Source: Pisolithus tinctorius (lineage: Eukaryota; Basidiomycota; Agaricomycetes; Boletales; Pisolithaceae). Taken from it: 64,000 nucleotides of DNA. The translations under genes and the position numbers were made by a program. Shown in pieces: positions 1 to 10,371 of this stretch. The notes under the pieces were generated by a model. That model searched no databases. It had not been told where the DNA came from and worked only from the letters and a program-made list of their open reading frames with translations. The stretch is from NCBI GenBank assembly GCA_024663395.1, contig JANFAH010000045.1, forward strand, positions 477,701-541,700, given 5' to 3'. How positions within the stretch are numbered: the stretch's first letter is position 1; each line of letters begins with the position of its first letter.

Positions 1-1075
1 CTCCATCTCCAAACTCCACTTCGCTGCATTCTGCTTACTTCCTTACCACCCGTGGTCTCAAACCCATGCAACCGTGACTTGCATTACTGGGTTGGATGAT
101 GAAGAACTGGACCGCCTTCTCGAAGAGGCTGAGGATGACCCCACTGATGATGATGAGGCCTTTGGCTCAGACAGCTGACTATCTGTTCTTTCCAGTGTCC
201 ACAGTTTCTCCATCACGCTGTTCCCCCATACCCTCTTCTCCCATGATACCCATGCCTCCTTCTGCGGCTTTGCCCGCCTCCCCGCGGCTTCTTCTGCTGC
301 CCTCGTTCCTTCTCCTGTGCTGACTGGGGACAGTCAGCATTCAAAGTCCCCAGCAGGGGTGACCCCCATACCACTTGCTCCACTCCATACCAAATGTGGT
401 TCATTTCTTTTTATCTGTTTTACCCTGGGTTTCGTCCGGAGACCTCTGTTTCACCCCGGGTTTCGTCTGGAGATCCTACTGATAGCTAGTCCTCACACAA
501 AAAACATAAAAACCGCTAACAAAAAGTCAAAAACTGTCCAGAAAAATCACAAAACACTGAATAAGTATATAGCTAAAACAACATCTCTCCTATCTCTCTT
601 ACTAGACTCGCTGATGCCATCCCTGGCCACTCTATACCATGGGTACTTGCAACTAAGCCACACATTCCCTCTTCGATCACGCAGTCAGCGTGTGCCCCTT
701 GATCCTCTTTCCTTTCAATCCATTCTCTGTTTCCCTACAATTAATACCCAAAGACTGTCACAGTTACCAAATAAACAGTCCCTTCATTCTCTCTTCACCA
801 TTCTGTCACATCCTACCATCAAGATCATTTCACAAGGACTTACCGATGAGAGCAGTCAAAAGCCACACGAAGAAGACAAGTCAGGCAGTACCCCATGCAC
901 TCTATGATACCACTCCAGAGCCGGTGCCTTGCTGAGCAGACTGCAGTCCCTCGCAATGCCTTACGTCACAACCATGTGGAACAAGAAGAGACTTGGTATA
1001 TGTCCGTGCATGGTGCATGGGATGACAGCTATGCAGGATACAATACAAAATGGGGTCTACATACGGTGCGATCAT
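1..1075. other. No supported gene; AT/CT-rich intergenic sequence
   Basis: I see no exon set that can be joined into a convincing gene. The long open frames here are low-complexity. At about 310-360 there is a motif resembling one at about 2,475-2,515 (dissimilar copies of a CAGTCAGCAT...AGTCCCC-like stretch), so a worn transposon terminus is possible, but I could not define ends or a target duplication. Confidence 0.4.
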
Positions 1076-2199
1076 CTACTCTACTCCCAGTTTTGCCAGG
1101 GCCTCCAACAGCTGCTCGATGCAGACTTGAAGGCGAAGGTTGGCTGCATGCGCAGCCACGGCCTCAGCCCTGACCATCCCGAGGGCTTGCGAGATATCCG
1201 AGGTGGTCTTGCCATCCAACCCGCCACACACTGGTGCCTTACCCTTGCTGTGCGCATGGGTCTCGACCACCTCCACATCGTCGTCATCATCATCATCATC
1301 AAGGGCCCATTTGGAAGGGCCAGCCTTCGGTGCCTTGGTCAAGCGCGCTGCACCTTGTCAACCCTGCACACATCGGAATGCGGTCGTCACTTACTGATCG
1401 ATGCGCCAGCCTGCGCCCTTTTTCCCGCCCCCTTGCTGGACTTCTCGCAGCCCTGCTTCATCTTCATGCACCAATCGCATGTCTTGCCGCTCGGCCTGAA
1501 GCATGGTGTTCCCTTGACGGAGCAATGTGCGCAGGGTACCGCATGTAGTACCTGCCCTGGGGGGACGGTTACCTTATGCTTCCCGTCATTGTCACTCTCG
1601 GTGATCATCTGTCGAGATTGCTGTGTGGTCATGGTGTCAATAACACTACACCACACGAGTGCAGGTACTTACCTTACAAGCCGGCTGCAGGACCTCCACA
1701 TGCGACATCCTCTCTGTCACTGCTGGCACAGTCGCACCGGTCCCCAGCCCCTCTCCTGCCTCCTGCGCAACCTCCTCCTCCATTTGCACATCCTCATCGC
1801 CGCCCACATGTGCAGCTGCTGCAACCTCCTCCACAGACCACCTCTCGTACGCCTTGTTGGCCTCTGCAATCACAGGCCCATCCGCTGCGTCTATCTTGAC
1901 ATCAATGTCCAGCTCCCACCCACGCTTGACAATGGGGTACACTTCCCCCTGGCAGACAGTCAATGCCGTGGTCCCCAAATGAACTGTGCACTTACTGTCT
2001 TCTCCTCCCATCGGCACATCCACATCACCTTCTCCTCCCACAGCTCTGGCTTGTCATCCAGGAGGCACTTGGCTTCGGCAACGAGGGCTGCAGAAGCTGT
2101 TGCGAACCTTGCCTTCAGAGTGGCCTTCTCTGCTTCGACTGGGTTGGGGGTCACTGCACGAACGAGCTGGGAGAGATGGGGGGCACGGTTGGCAGACAT
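1076..2199 (-). CDS. Zn2Cys6-like cluster protein, 4 exons, 325 aa
   Basis: Four exons on the minus strand (2199-1996, 1948-1673, 1620-1395, 1347-1076) with 47-52-nt introns starting GTAAGT and ending CAG. Their lengths sum to 978 nt, an exact codon multiple ending in TAG. The start is the ATG at 2199. The third exon encodes cysteines spaced C-x2-C-x6-C-x7-C-x2-C-x6-C, the spacing of a Zn(II)2Cys6 binuclear cluster, followed by a Lys-rich stretch. The last exon has an Asp run (encoded by a GATGAT repeat) and a helical C-terminus. The middle is Glu/Asp-rich. Similar repeated Cys-cluster proteins are common in Agaricomycetes and usually have no assigned role; a DNA-binding function is inferred only from the spacing. 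The cluster is central rather than N-terminal, unlike classical Gal4-type factors. I see no disruption. Confidence 0.72.
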
Positions 2200-4162
2200 G
2201 ATGGAAGTGATAGAAAAGGCAATTGATGAGGGGGAAAGAATCAAATCGATGCGAAGGTTTGAGCCGCACACTAACAATTATATACTTAGCAGCCATGAGG
2301 CGCTTATGTCATCGGTCTGGATGCCTATACATGGCATTCAACGGTCTCCTCACATTCCTCAGCTCCACGCTTGCTTCGCTTCTACACAGAATCATCCAGT
2401 ATTCTCAAACCCTCAGCACCACACCATTGCCATCACCATGCGGCAAGCTATTTATGTCCTCCGTGCCACGTGGCTGACCAGGGATGGTCAGCATCTAAGT
2501 CCCCCACAGGTGTGAGGAATCTGCATTCCCTGGACGCGTAAGCCCCTATCATTAACCGTTCCATGACTACCATTACGTCCACTCCCCTCTCACGTTCACC
2601 ATCGTTCATGCACTACCTTCCCACACCCTCACTCCCTCTCGTGCAATGCTATACCTGCAGCCACTGTGCTCTGGTTGTTGTTTTTCCTCAGACTCTTTCT
2701 CTTATCACAGTCTCTATTCCTTTAGTGCTTGTAGTATACCCTCAGCCTCTGTTTTGGCCTGTCTTCTGTGTATGCGCTGTCGTGTGGCTTTCCTTTACTG
2801 TACCCTGTCTTACTTAGGTTCTGGGTTTGTCTGGACTATAAAGCCCTGTACTTAGGTACAGAATGATACCTTTTGGCACTCAGAAGGTCACCACAAGTTT
2901 CTTTCCCACTTTGTCTACACCACATGTCTCGCATTCCACCGCGCATGAACTACGTATACTGCTTGCACCGCTCGCATTGCCAGTACTATTCCACGGACCA
3001 TGCCACGCATGCCACGAAACACTACCACTACAAAGCACTGGGTCTCACCTTCTAGTCTTGACAGTCCAGAATCCCTTGGGACGAACATTTCGTTCCCTTC
3101 ATTTTTATTGTTGTTGTCTAAGCCATTTAGCTCGTATTATACAGCTACTTGGACATTTCCTTCACCAGTCCTGGCCTTAACCCTTCAACCCAGAAACATG
3201 TTAGCTCGCAAGGCACTGCAAGGCAGTGCCCAGTCAAGTTGTCCCCTCAGTTAGTACCGGGCCAGTGTAACACCCAGCCTGGCACATGTCCTGCCCCAGT
3301 TCCTGGTAATCCCTTGTTCATACTCTTTGCTTGATAAGATTCTTTGTAACACCACTTACCAATCTGTTTACTAATCATCGCTGTACCAGCACAGACCAGT
3401 CTCCGGTGCTATGTTACACTTAGGATACTTCTAGTATTTAAGCCATAGGATATTCTGTTTAGCCTCAGTCTGAAATCAACTTAGTCCACATCTTAACCTG
3501 GTCTCCCTGTTCCTCTGTCTTCTACTTCTCGACCAGACTACGGCCCATGCAAGGGAATAGCACTGTGCCTACAGTTGCTAAGTCCAATAGTCCAGACTTC
3601 TTGATACCTCGTATTATCCTCTGATCCCCAACCAGACTCCAGACCAGCCTTGGACCAGTGAAGACCCAGACTTAACAGGACCACAGCCTGAGGACAAGCA
3701 ATGTTTCCACCGATGCCAGTTGGCATTTCCCAAGTATCTTGCAGCAGGGTTTAAAGCCATTGGGTTGAGTGTGCTTGAGGGTGAAGTGTTGTTGCAAGCA
3801 ATGAGCATGACTGGAACAAATATGAAGTTACACCTTATGAAACCTGTACCTGAGTATAGCCATGGCCATGGGTACTTACATGTAGGAGTATTTACCATTG
3901 GTTCAGACACATTCTCTGGTTGGATTCCATATTTTTAAATCACATCAATGTATGAAAGTAAACACAATGTTTCAAACTTCAATCATTCAAATCAGTGAAG
4001 AAACAGCAGAGATATGGATTTATGTGTGACAAGCACCAACATCACACTGATGCCAGGTATGTTGCAGTGCAAATTGAATATTGAGCATGCCTTACAAATT
4101 GATGATAAGAAATAGTCCCCTACCTAGACATGCTACTCTTAATGTTTTGACCATATTCAAAC
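2200..4162. other. Intergenic; no convincing gene
   Basis: CT-rich sequence with a TATA-like stretch (ACTATAAAG at about 2,834) and several GTACTTAGGTACAG-type motifs, suggesting an eroded LTR or promoter, but no paired copy or target duplication was found. A 73-codon open frame at 3720-3938 (plus) has no recognisable domain. The last part is probably the 3' UTR of the minus-strand GTPase gene that ends at 4163. Confidence 0.35.
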
Positions 4163-7100
4163 TTAATTGGCCTTCAACAGCATGTTTGCTGAAAACACCT
4201 CAGAACAGTAACTCCATAAATAGTGAAAATGTCCACTTACACATGTGATGCTCAGTGGTGATCTTGACAATAGCATCACATAAACCATCCATATCACCTT
4301 TATGGTCATGAAAAGCTGCCTTGACAGCATTTGAAATGGCAGCTTGTATTTTGGACCTGTTGTATTCCTCCACACTCAATGACAAAACCTCCTGCCAAAG
4401 ATGTTGCCCTTGCTGCATTAAAAAGTAAGAATGCTCAGCAACAAGCAAGCATCCTAGACCAGTGAGTATATCTTGTGTAGGCAATGGGAAACACTTACCA
4501 ATGGCATGTTCAGCCATTGACTGGAGACTTGGGAACCTCCCCAACAAAGTGACATCTTTGGGCAGAGCTGGCATTTGGACAGCAGTATTGACTTCAAATT
4601 TTGACTGGTACTCTGTATGTTTGCCTTAGACAAAAAGGGGTATTAGGCCAATGCTTACAAGCTAAGAGTTTTAATGGCACATGTGTGACAAATATGGTCA
4701 AAGTATACATGGATGAGAAATATAGCCAGTTTTGGCTGCTATAGGTTACACACCTCCTGCCATGGAAGAGGTCATACCAAGGGCACCACCACACAACCAT
4801 GATCAGTATATGCATGCAAAAAAGCATGGAACCACTCACATTCTGCCATAAAAGGTGGTTTTGGGAGTCCATAAAATGTAGCAAATATCAGGGGCAACTG
4901 AGTAGAAACACTTACAAGCTACAAGTCATGTGGAACCCAAAGTATGGATGTCAAGGGAATCAGGAAAGATCCAACATTGGATTAAATTCACATACATTCT
5001 GCCATACCATCATCATGAACAGTGCAAGGGATTGCACTGAGCAGACATCCAGCTAAACATGCCATCAAATCACTCACCTCCTGTCATGCCACCAACATGG
5101 AGAGTGCAAGTGAGGCCATTGAGCAGACATCCAGCCAGACATGCCATGAAATCACTCACATGCTGTGCTGCCACCAACATCAAGAGTGCAAGTGAGGCCA
5201 TTGAGCAGACATCCAGCTAAACATGCCATCAAATCACTCACACGCTGTGATGCCACCAACATCAAGAGTGCAAGTGAGGCCATTGAGCAGACATCCAGCT
5301 AAACATGCCATCAAATCACTCACAGGCTGTCATGCCACCAACATCAAGAGTGCAAGTGAGGCCATTGAGCAGACATCCAGCTAAACATGCCATCAAATCA
5401 CTCACAAACTGTCATGCCACCAACATCAAGAGTGCAAGTGAGGCCATTGAGCAGACATCCAGCTAAACATGCCATCAAATCACTCACATGCTGTCATGCC
5501 ACCAACATCAAGAGTGCAAGTGAGGCCATTGAGCAGACATCCAGCTAAACATGCCATCAAATCACTCACAGGCTGTCATGCCACCAACATCAAGAGTGCA
5601 AGTGAGGCCATTGAGCAGACATCCAGCTAAACATGCCATCAAATCACTCACATACTGCCATGCCACCAACATCAAGAGTGCAAGTGAGGCCATTGAGCAG
5701 ACATCCAGCTAAACATGCCATCAAATCACTCACCTCCTGTCATGCCACCAACATCAAGAGTGCAAGTGAGGCCATTGAGCAGACATCCAGCTAAACATGC
5801 CATCAAATCACTCACCCACTGTGATGCCACCAACATCAAGAGTGCAAGTGAGGCCATTGAGCAGACATCCAGCTAAACATGCCATCAAATCACTCACAAA
5901 CTGTCATGCCACCAACATCAAGAGTGCAAGTGAGGCCATTGAGCAGACATCCAGCTAAACATGCCACCAAATCACTCACCCACTGTGATGCCACCAACAT
6001 CAAGAGTGCAAGTGAGACCATTGAGCAGACATCCAGCTAAACATGCCATCAAACCACTCACAAGCTGTCATGCCACCAACATCAAGAGTGCAAGTGAGGC
6101 CATTGAGCAGACATCCAGCTAAACATGCCATCAAATCACTCACATACTGCCATGCCACCAACATCAAGGGCATGAATGACTCTAGTCAGCAAATCCAGCA
6201 TGGCCATGCCATTAATTACTCACACCCTGTTAATACATGCAAGGGAACATAAAATGGGAGTGTCATTCACTCCATATGTTGAAAGAATTTTGACACTTAC
6301 ATCACAATTTGGAAACCATTTCAGCAAGTCACATTCCAATACTTTTGCATCCACCTGCAATCTTCCCTTGAAACCTAGCTCCATTCTGTTTCTCAATGTC
6401 CTTCAGAATATCAGTATCTGCACCAAAACACACTTCCTTACTTACTTGTGCACAGCATATTGAACACATAGTGCAATACTTGACTGCTGTGTTGATATAA
6501 GTAACCTTTGTAAACCTTCCTCATTCAACACATTTGCTGTGCACTGCATCAAAGCACTGCAATCTGCACTGTCTTGATGCATCTCTGCCACCAGAATTTT
6601 CTAGTAGCACCATTTCTGAGTGATGAAATACTCACTCTGAAGTGACACATATCCCTTAGGTGGAAACTTGCACTTGCCAAGCTCCTGTTTTATGTGGTCA
6701 AGCCACTTTTCCAACAGTTCTCCCTGCTTTTCTGCTGCCCTTTCCTTTGCCTCAGCTATGGCAAAACCTTCATCCAGAAGCCCCCTAAGTGCAGGGAGGT
6801 ACAAGGCATCCACTTTGGTCAATAGCACTATCACAGGAACTATGCAGAAGTTTAGTCACATGCAATCCTATCTGTGGCAGTCTTTTTCTTACCATGACCT
6901 GTGTCACATTCATTGAAGAATTTCTGCTCAGCAGCTGTTACTGTCCTGTGGTAGTCTGTCATGGGGATGCAAAACCTACATTCATTTCTTCACTTAGCCT
7001 GTAGTTACTCGCAATGTATTCCTTACCAAATGGCATGGATTCGTTCATTCACCCTCATTGTGGCTCCACGTTCAGCCACAAAGCCCCGCATCTGGTCAAA

Positions 7101-7795
7101 CTGCTGGACGGTACCTGCTTCGAACCCACAGGAGTCATGGAAGACAAAGCGCGGGTTACTCTGAAACACGACCTCTTGCTCGATATTATGGTAGCCACGC
7201 TGAGAGCACTCAGCATTCATATGAATTTCCACGAGTCAACAGGACATCTTACTCCCAAAGTCCCTTGCACGACAACACCATCCATCTGAAATTGTTAGAT
7301 AGGTTTCACCAACCTGATAGGACTATACCTTGTTTCCTTTCCCATCGAAGATCTCTGGCTTTTCTGTAGAGTTGCACACTCTTTGGAGGATGGTGGTTTT
7401 ACCGGCATTTGCTCTGCCCATGACCAGAATTCGAAAGCGCTCTATGTTTTTCATGTATTCTTGAGCCATCTCAGAATTGAGACGGTAAGCAAGTCCAGAA
7501 GACGCAGTTCCTGCGACTCGGCATTAGACAATTTGGATTTCACGAAGAGCGACAATAATACCTTGTGGAGTAGCTTCAATCTGAGGGGGAACTGGATTCG
7601 CCACATCACCAATAAGACCGCTAGCTTCTGTGTTCCGATATTAAGCATGTCATGTTTCGTAGGCTAGAACAATATCACACCTGCAGCCGCAGCTTCAGTT
7701 GCAGCCGGAGCTATATGGCTTGGATCGCTCTGGCTAGCGCGATGCGAATCACTGCCGAGCGACTTGAGCCACTTCTTGATACGACCAGGAGCCAT
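4163..7795 (-). CDS. GTPase gene with 20 tandem single-codon exons (32 exons, 499 aa)
   Basis: Exons 1-9 (7795-7681, 7627-7562, 7510-7329, 7285-7253, 7199-7027, 6975-6893, 6839-6636, 6584-6446, 6400-6301) encode 365 residues. They include a P-loop GTPase domain of the type widely expanded in Agaricomycetes: G1 GRANAGKT (about residues 92-99), G3 DSCG (154-157, where relatives usually have DSRG) and G4 TKVD (225-228). Twenty exons of exactly 3 nt follow, then three ordinary exons (4604-4499, 4453-4241, 4188-4163) ending in TAA. Upstream exons total 1095 nt, micro-exons 60 nt and downstream exons 345 nt; each block is a whole number of codons and the frame stays open throughout. All introns are GT...AG, and the micro-exon introns are all phase 0. 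The start ATG lies 186 bp from the divergent BTB gene. The domain should bind and hydrolyse GTP. The role of the variable residues (about 366-385) is unknown; recognition or self/non-self function is inference. No splice evidence was available. Confidence 0.75.
4659..6226 (-). repeat. Micro-exon array: 82-bp tandem unit = 79-bp intron + 3-bp variable exon
   Basis: Single-codon exons occupy (plus coordinates) 6224-6226, 6144-6146, 6062, 5980, 5898, 5816, 5734, 5652, 5570, 5488, 5406, 5324, 5242, 5160, 5078, 4996, 4916, 4840, 4754 and 4659 (each +2). From 6144 to 4996 the step is exactly 82 bp. On the minus strand each is preceded by an acceptor (mostly TGACAG, TCACAG or TGGCAG) and followed by GTGAGT, or GTATGT, GTAAGY or GTGTGT in the end units. 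In order the codons read GGT TAT CTT TGG TTT TGG, GAG TAT CCT CAT TTT CCT, CGT CAT GAG AAT CTT AAT, GAG CTT. The 79-bp introns between about 5081 and 6143 differ by only a few bases, apart from the two bases just inside the acceptor. The last four introns (73-92 bp) and the first are unlike the repeat, yet still isolate three bases. Confidence 0.85.
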
Positions 7796-7981
7796 GTGAA
7801 TGTAAGATACGATTCTGTATACTTCAAAATACGGAGTTTAAGACGTGCGGAGGATCAGCGTGAAGCCCGTCGTCACGGTATTGAGCAAGTCTTTCGATAT
7901 CACGGCGCCTATCTTCCCACTTACGCATGTGCTTATGTAACTCTTTAAGTATCGCTTTGTACCATCATCTGTCCATCTTGG

Positions 7982-9360
7982 ATGTCGAGGGGTATGCCAT
8001 TATCCAATGCAATAGCGATCCGAACTTACCAGCACGCCAAGTACTGGTTCGATGATGGTTCCGTTATCGTCACCATCCATCAGACACTCAGCAATCGTGC
8101 ACTGGAGGAAGCCACAGTTCTATTCAAACTACATTCGAGCCTGCTCGCTCGACACTCGACATACTTTGGCCGCGTTCTCAAAGGCCCGGGTACAGACGAA
8201 GGGGAGTCAGTGGAGTTGGATAACTCCCGAATATTAAAGGTGACGGTCCCGCCTGGACTTGGCGTGCGGGTGGCAGAATTCGTGTCATTGCTGGAACATC
8301 TATACCACGATACGTGAGCGTTTTTCCGTGTCTCCGTTGCAACAACCATGGCTCGATATTAGGCACCATATTGACGATTGAACTCCCCCCTTCCTCCTCA
8401 CAGCTCTCTATCCTCAAAGTCTCCATTCAATCATGTCGCTTCGATCCTCCGCGTGTCATCCCCATCCCAACTCGACTTTCCCGGCTTACACGCTCTCGTA
8501 CGAAGCTACTTAGAAGCGATGTTTCCAAGTGGTCCTTTACCGTTTACGCATCCCGATCATCTCGAGGAGGCATTGGCACTGACGACGGCGTATGACATCA
8601 GATCGGTAAGTCCGTCTCCGTCGACTCAACCGTTTTTTAAATACCTGTATTCGGACGGACTCGTGTCTGGATCGGTCCCATCGCGTGAACAACATGACGT
8701 ATTCGTACTGGAAAATAATCGTATTCGTCCTCAGATCCGGAAGGGCATTTATTACAGCCTCGTCACAACAACCGACTTCGAAACAGAAGAGGTAGAGGTA
8801 GGTGTGCAGGGACAAGAACTGAACAAAAGAGAAAACAATCTGGCGAATGGTCAAGATGGCGTCGTCGAAGATTCGAAGACGAGACACGGTGTCCTGTCGC
8901 CTGCAGATGTAGAGAGATGCGGGAAGTTGATGGCTGGGATTGTCGATTATTTCACGCCCATATTGTTCACACCGGTAGGTGCGATCCTTTGTGGGTGTCT
9001 TGTTCGCACCCGAAACCGCCAGTCAGACTGCGGCACGCGATGAATGATTCCCCCTCGCCCTTCCGGATCGAACGCCTTATTCACTATAACCTTTCGCTCA
9101 TGTTTAATACTCTTTTTTCCCAGCCCACAACGCCACATATGGCATGCACAGACGTGTTTGCCGATAAGTGGATGTCACTCGTCATCCCCTCCGCGATCTC
9201 AGATGGTGGGGTATACAAACCTCTCGAGACCCTGGAATTCATAAAGCAGCTCGATTGGGCAGCTGAGGGATTATGTCCTGCCTGTGTGCGGGAGAAAAGG
9301 GAGGAGTGGACAGAGGAGCAGGCCGTGGTGTGGGATAAGGTGGACCGTTGGCTTGGCTAG
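7982..9360 (+). CDS. BTB/POZ domain protein, 4 exons, 336 aa
   Basis: Exons 7982-8313, 8404-8605, 8735-8974 and 9124-9360 join in frame (332+202+240+237 = 1011 nt) through GTGAGC, GTAAGT and GTAGGT donors. The N-terminal part (about residues 15-60) has the BTB pattern of this fungal family: a WFDDGSVIV strand, then FKLHSSLLARHS before the helix. The third exon carries a family-typical LSPADVERC...GIVDYFTPILFTP stretch. The C-terminus is rich in Glu/Trp (REEWTEEQAVVWDKV). Such BTB proteins are numerous in Agaricomycetes; by family they are expected to dimerise or act as adaptors, possibly with cullin 3, but no extra domain shows which. The first exon could start downstream of another exon: the sequence before residue 15 contains CTTACCAG, which would be a usable acceptor. 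The gene is transcribed divergently from the GTPase gene. No disruption seen. Confidence 0.75.
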
Positions 9361-10371
9361 TAAGCTGCCCTTGGGACACACCTGACAGCTATCCCATTGT
9401 CGTTGTCATCTCCCGGTTGTGGGTATGGTGTCTTTTCATCCGTCATTTGAGGTTCACCGTCTAGCTTCTGGTAGAACCGTTCCACAGATATATCCAACCG
9501 GTAGGGTCTCCAATCCTCTAAAATTGAATAGTTCTGTGCGGTATACGTTTAGATTCAAGTCGAAATTGTCATCTATCCTCGGTCGCTACCGCTTAAGGTT
9601 TCCGCAGGGTGTCCCGCGTCTCCGTGTCATGGTTAGAGTACTTATACCCAAGTCGTCCCTGTCATGATCACAGACCTACAAATGTACATGTGCTCTCCAT
9701 ACGTGTATTCGAATCAGGCGTCAAGGGTATCTATCAGGCTCGTTCAGTTGATGATTTTTATATGTATCCAAGATTATCGTCGGCACATAATCATTATCGA
9801 TTCATCAACGCAGTAAATTCCTATACGATAGCAACGACAAGATAGCATTGTAGGCATGCGTGAAAAAATGAAAAAAAAAAGAGTTTGTCAATGGGGTACA
9901 GATGTGCAAAGAAACATCAGCATGAAATAGTAAGCCGGGAAAAAAGCCAATTGCATATGTGCAAGTCATAAGGTGCGTGCGTGCGTCGTCATAAGTATTG
10001 CTGGCGTGGTGAGTGAATAGGTCGTTGTAGTGGGGTACCACTGTGTGACGTGTGCAGCGCGTGAACGTGTGTGTGATGGTTGGATTAGAACGTCGTGCTT
10101 GAAATCGAACGACGGTGGTATACAAAGAAGTAACGAAGTTCGCGGGGCTAGTTGCAACCGCGGCGACAAACAAGAGATGCGGGGAGTTTGATGCAGCGGA
10201 AAAGATACCGAGTTGATGGGACAATACCAGGAACATGACCATAAGTAGCGGGCGCTGGCATCGCCATAGACATTAGGAGGAATGCCACGACACGGGCGGT
10301 TGATCGAAGGCGGGCGAGCTAGAATCACTTGGGGCAGGAAGAGATAGGAGGGGAGCAAATCACCGTCACCC
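9361..10371. other. Intergenic; probable 3' UTRs of convergent genes
   Basis: This lies between the ends of the BTB gene and the minus-strand SKN7-like gene. It has no domain-bearing frame; AT-rich runs near 9,840-9,890 (an A-rich tract) suit transcript ends. Confidence 0.45.

Noticed and set aside
929..2515. Long 528-codon open frame on the plus strand
   Set aside because: It lies antisense to the four-exon Zn-cluster gene, is low in recognisable domains, and reads as a shadow of that gene.
310..2515. Pair of LTRs around the Zn-cluster gene
   Set aside because: Two similar motifs near 310 and 2,475 are short, imperfect and lack TG/CA ends or a target duplication.
4996..6146. CRISPR array
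   Set aside because: The repeat is 82 bp with only 3 variable bases between units; there is no spacer-sized segment, no cas genes, and the genome is eukaryotic. Splice signals and a closed reading frame explain the structure better.
4996..6146. Plain non-coding minisatellite
   Set aside because: Variation is confined to the three bases between acceptor and donor, and the flanking exons on both sides need exactly whole codons. A neutral satellite would not predict this.
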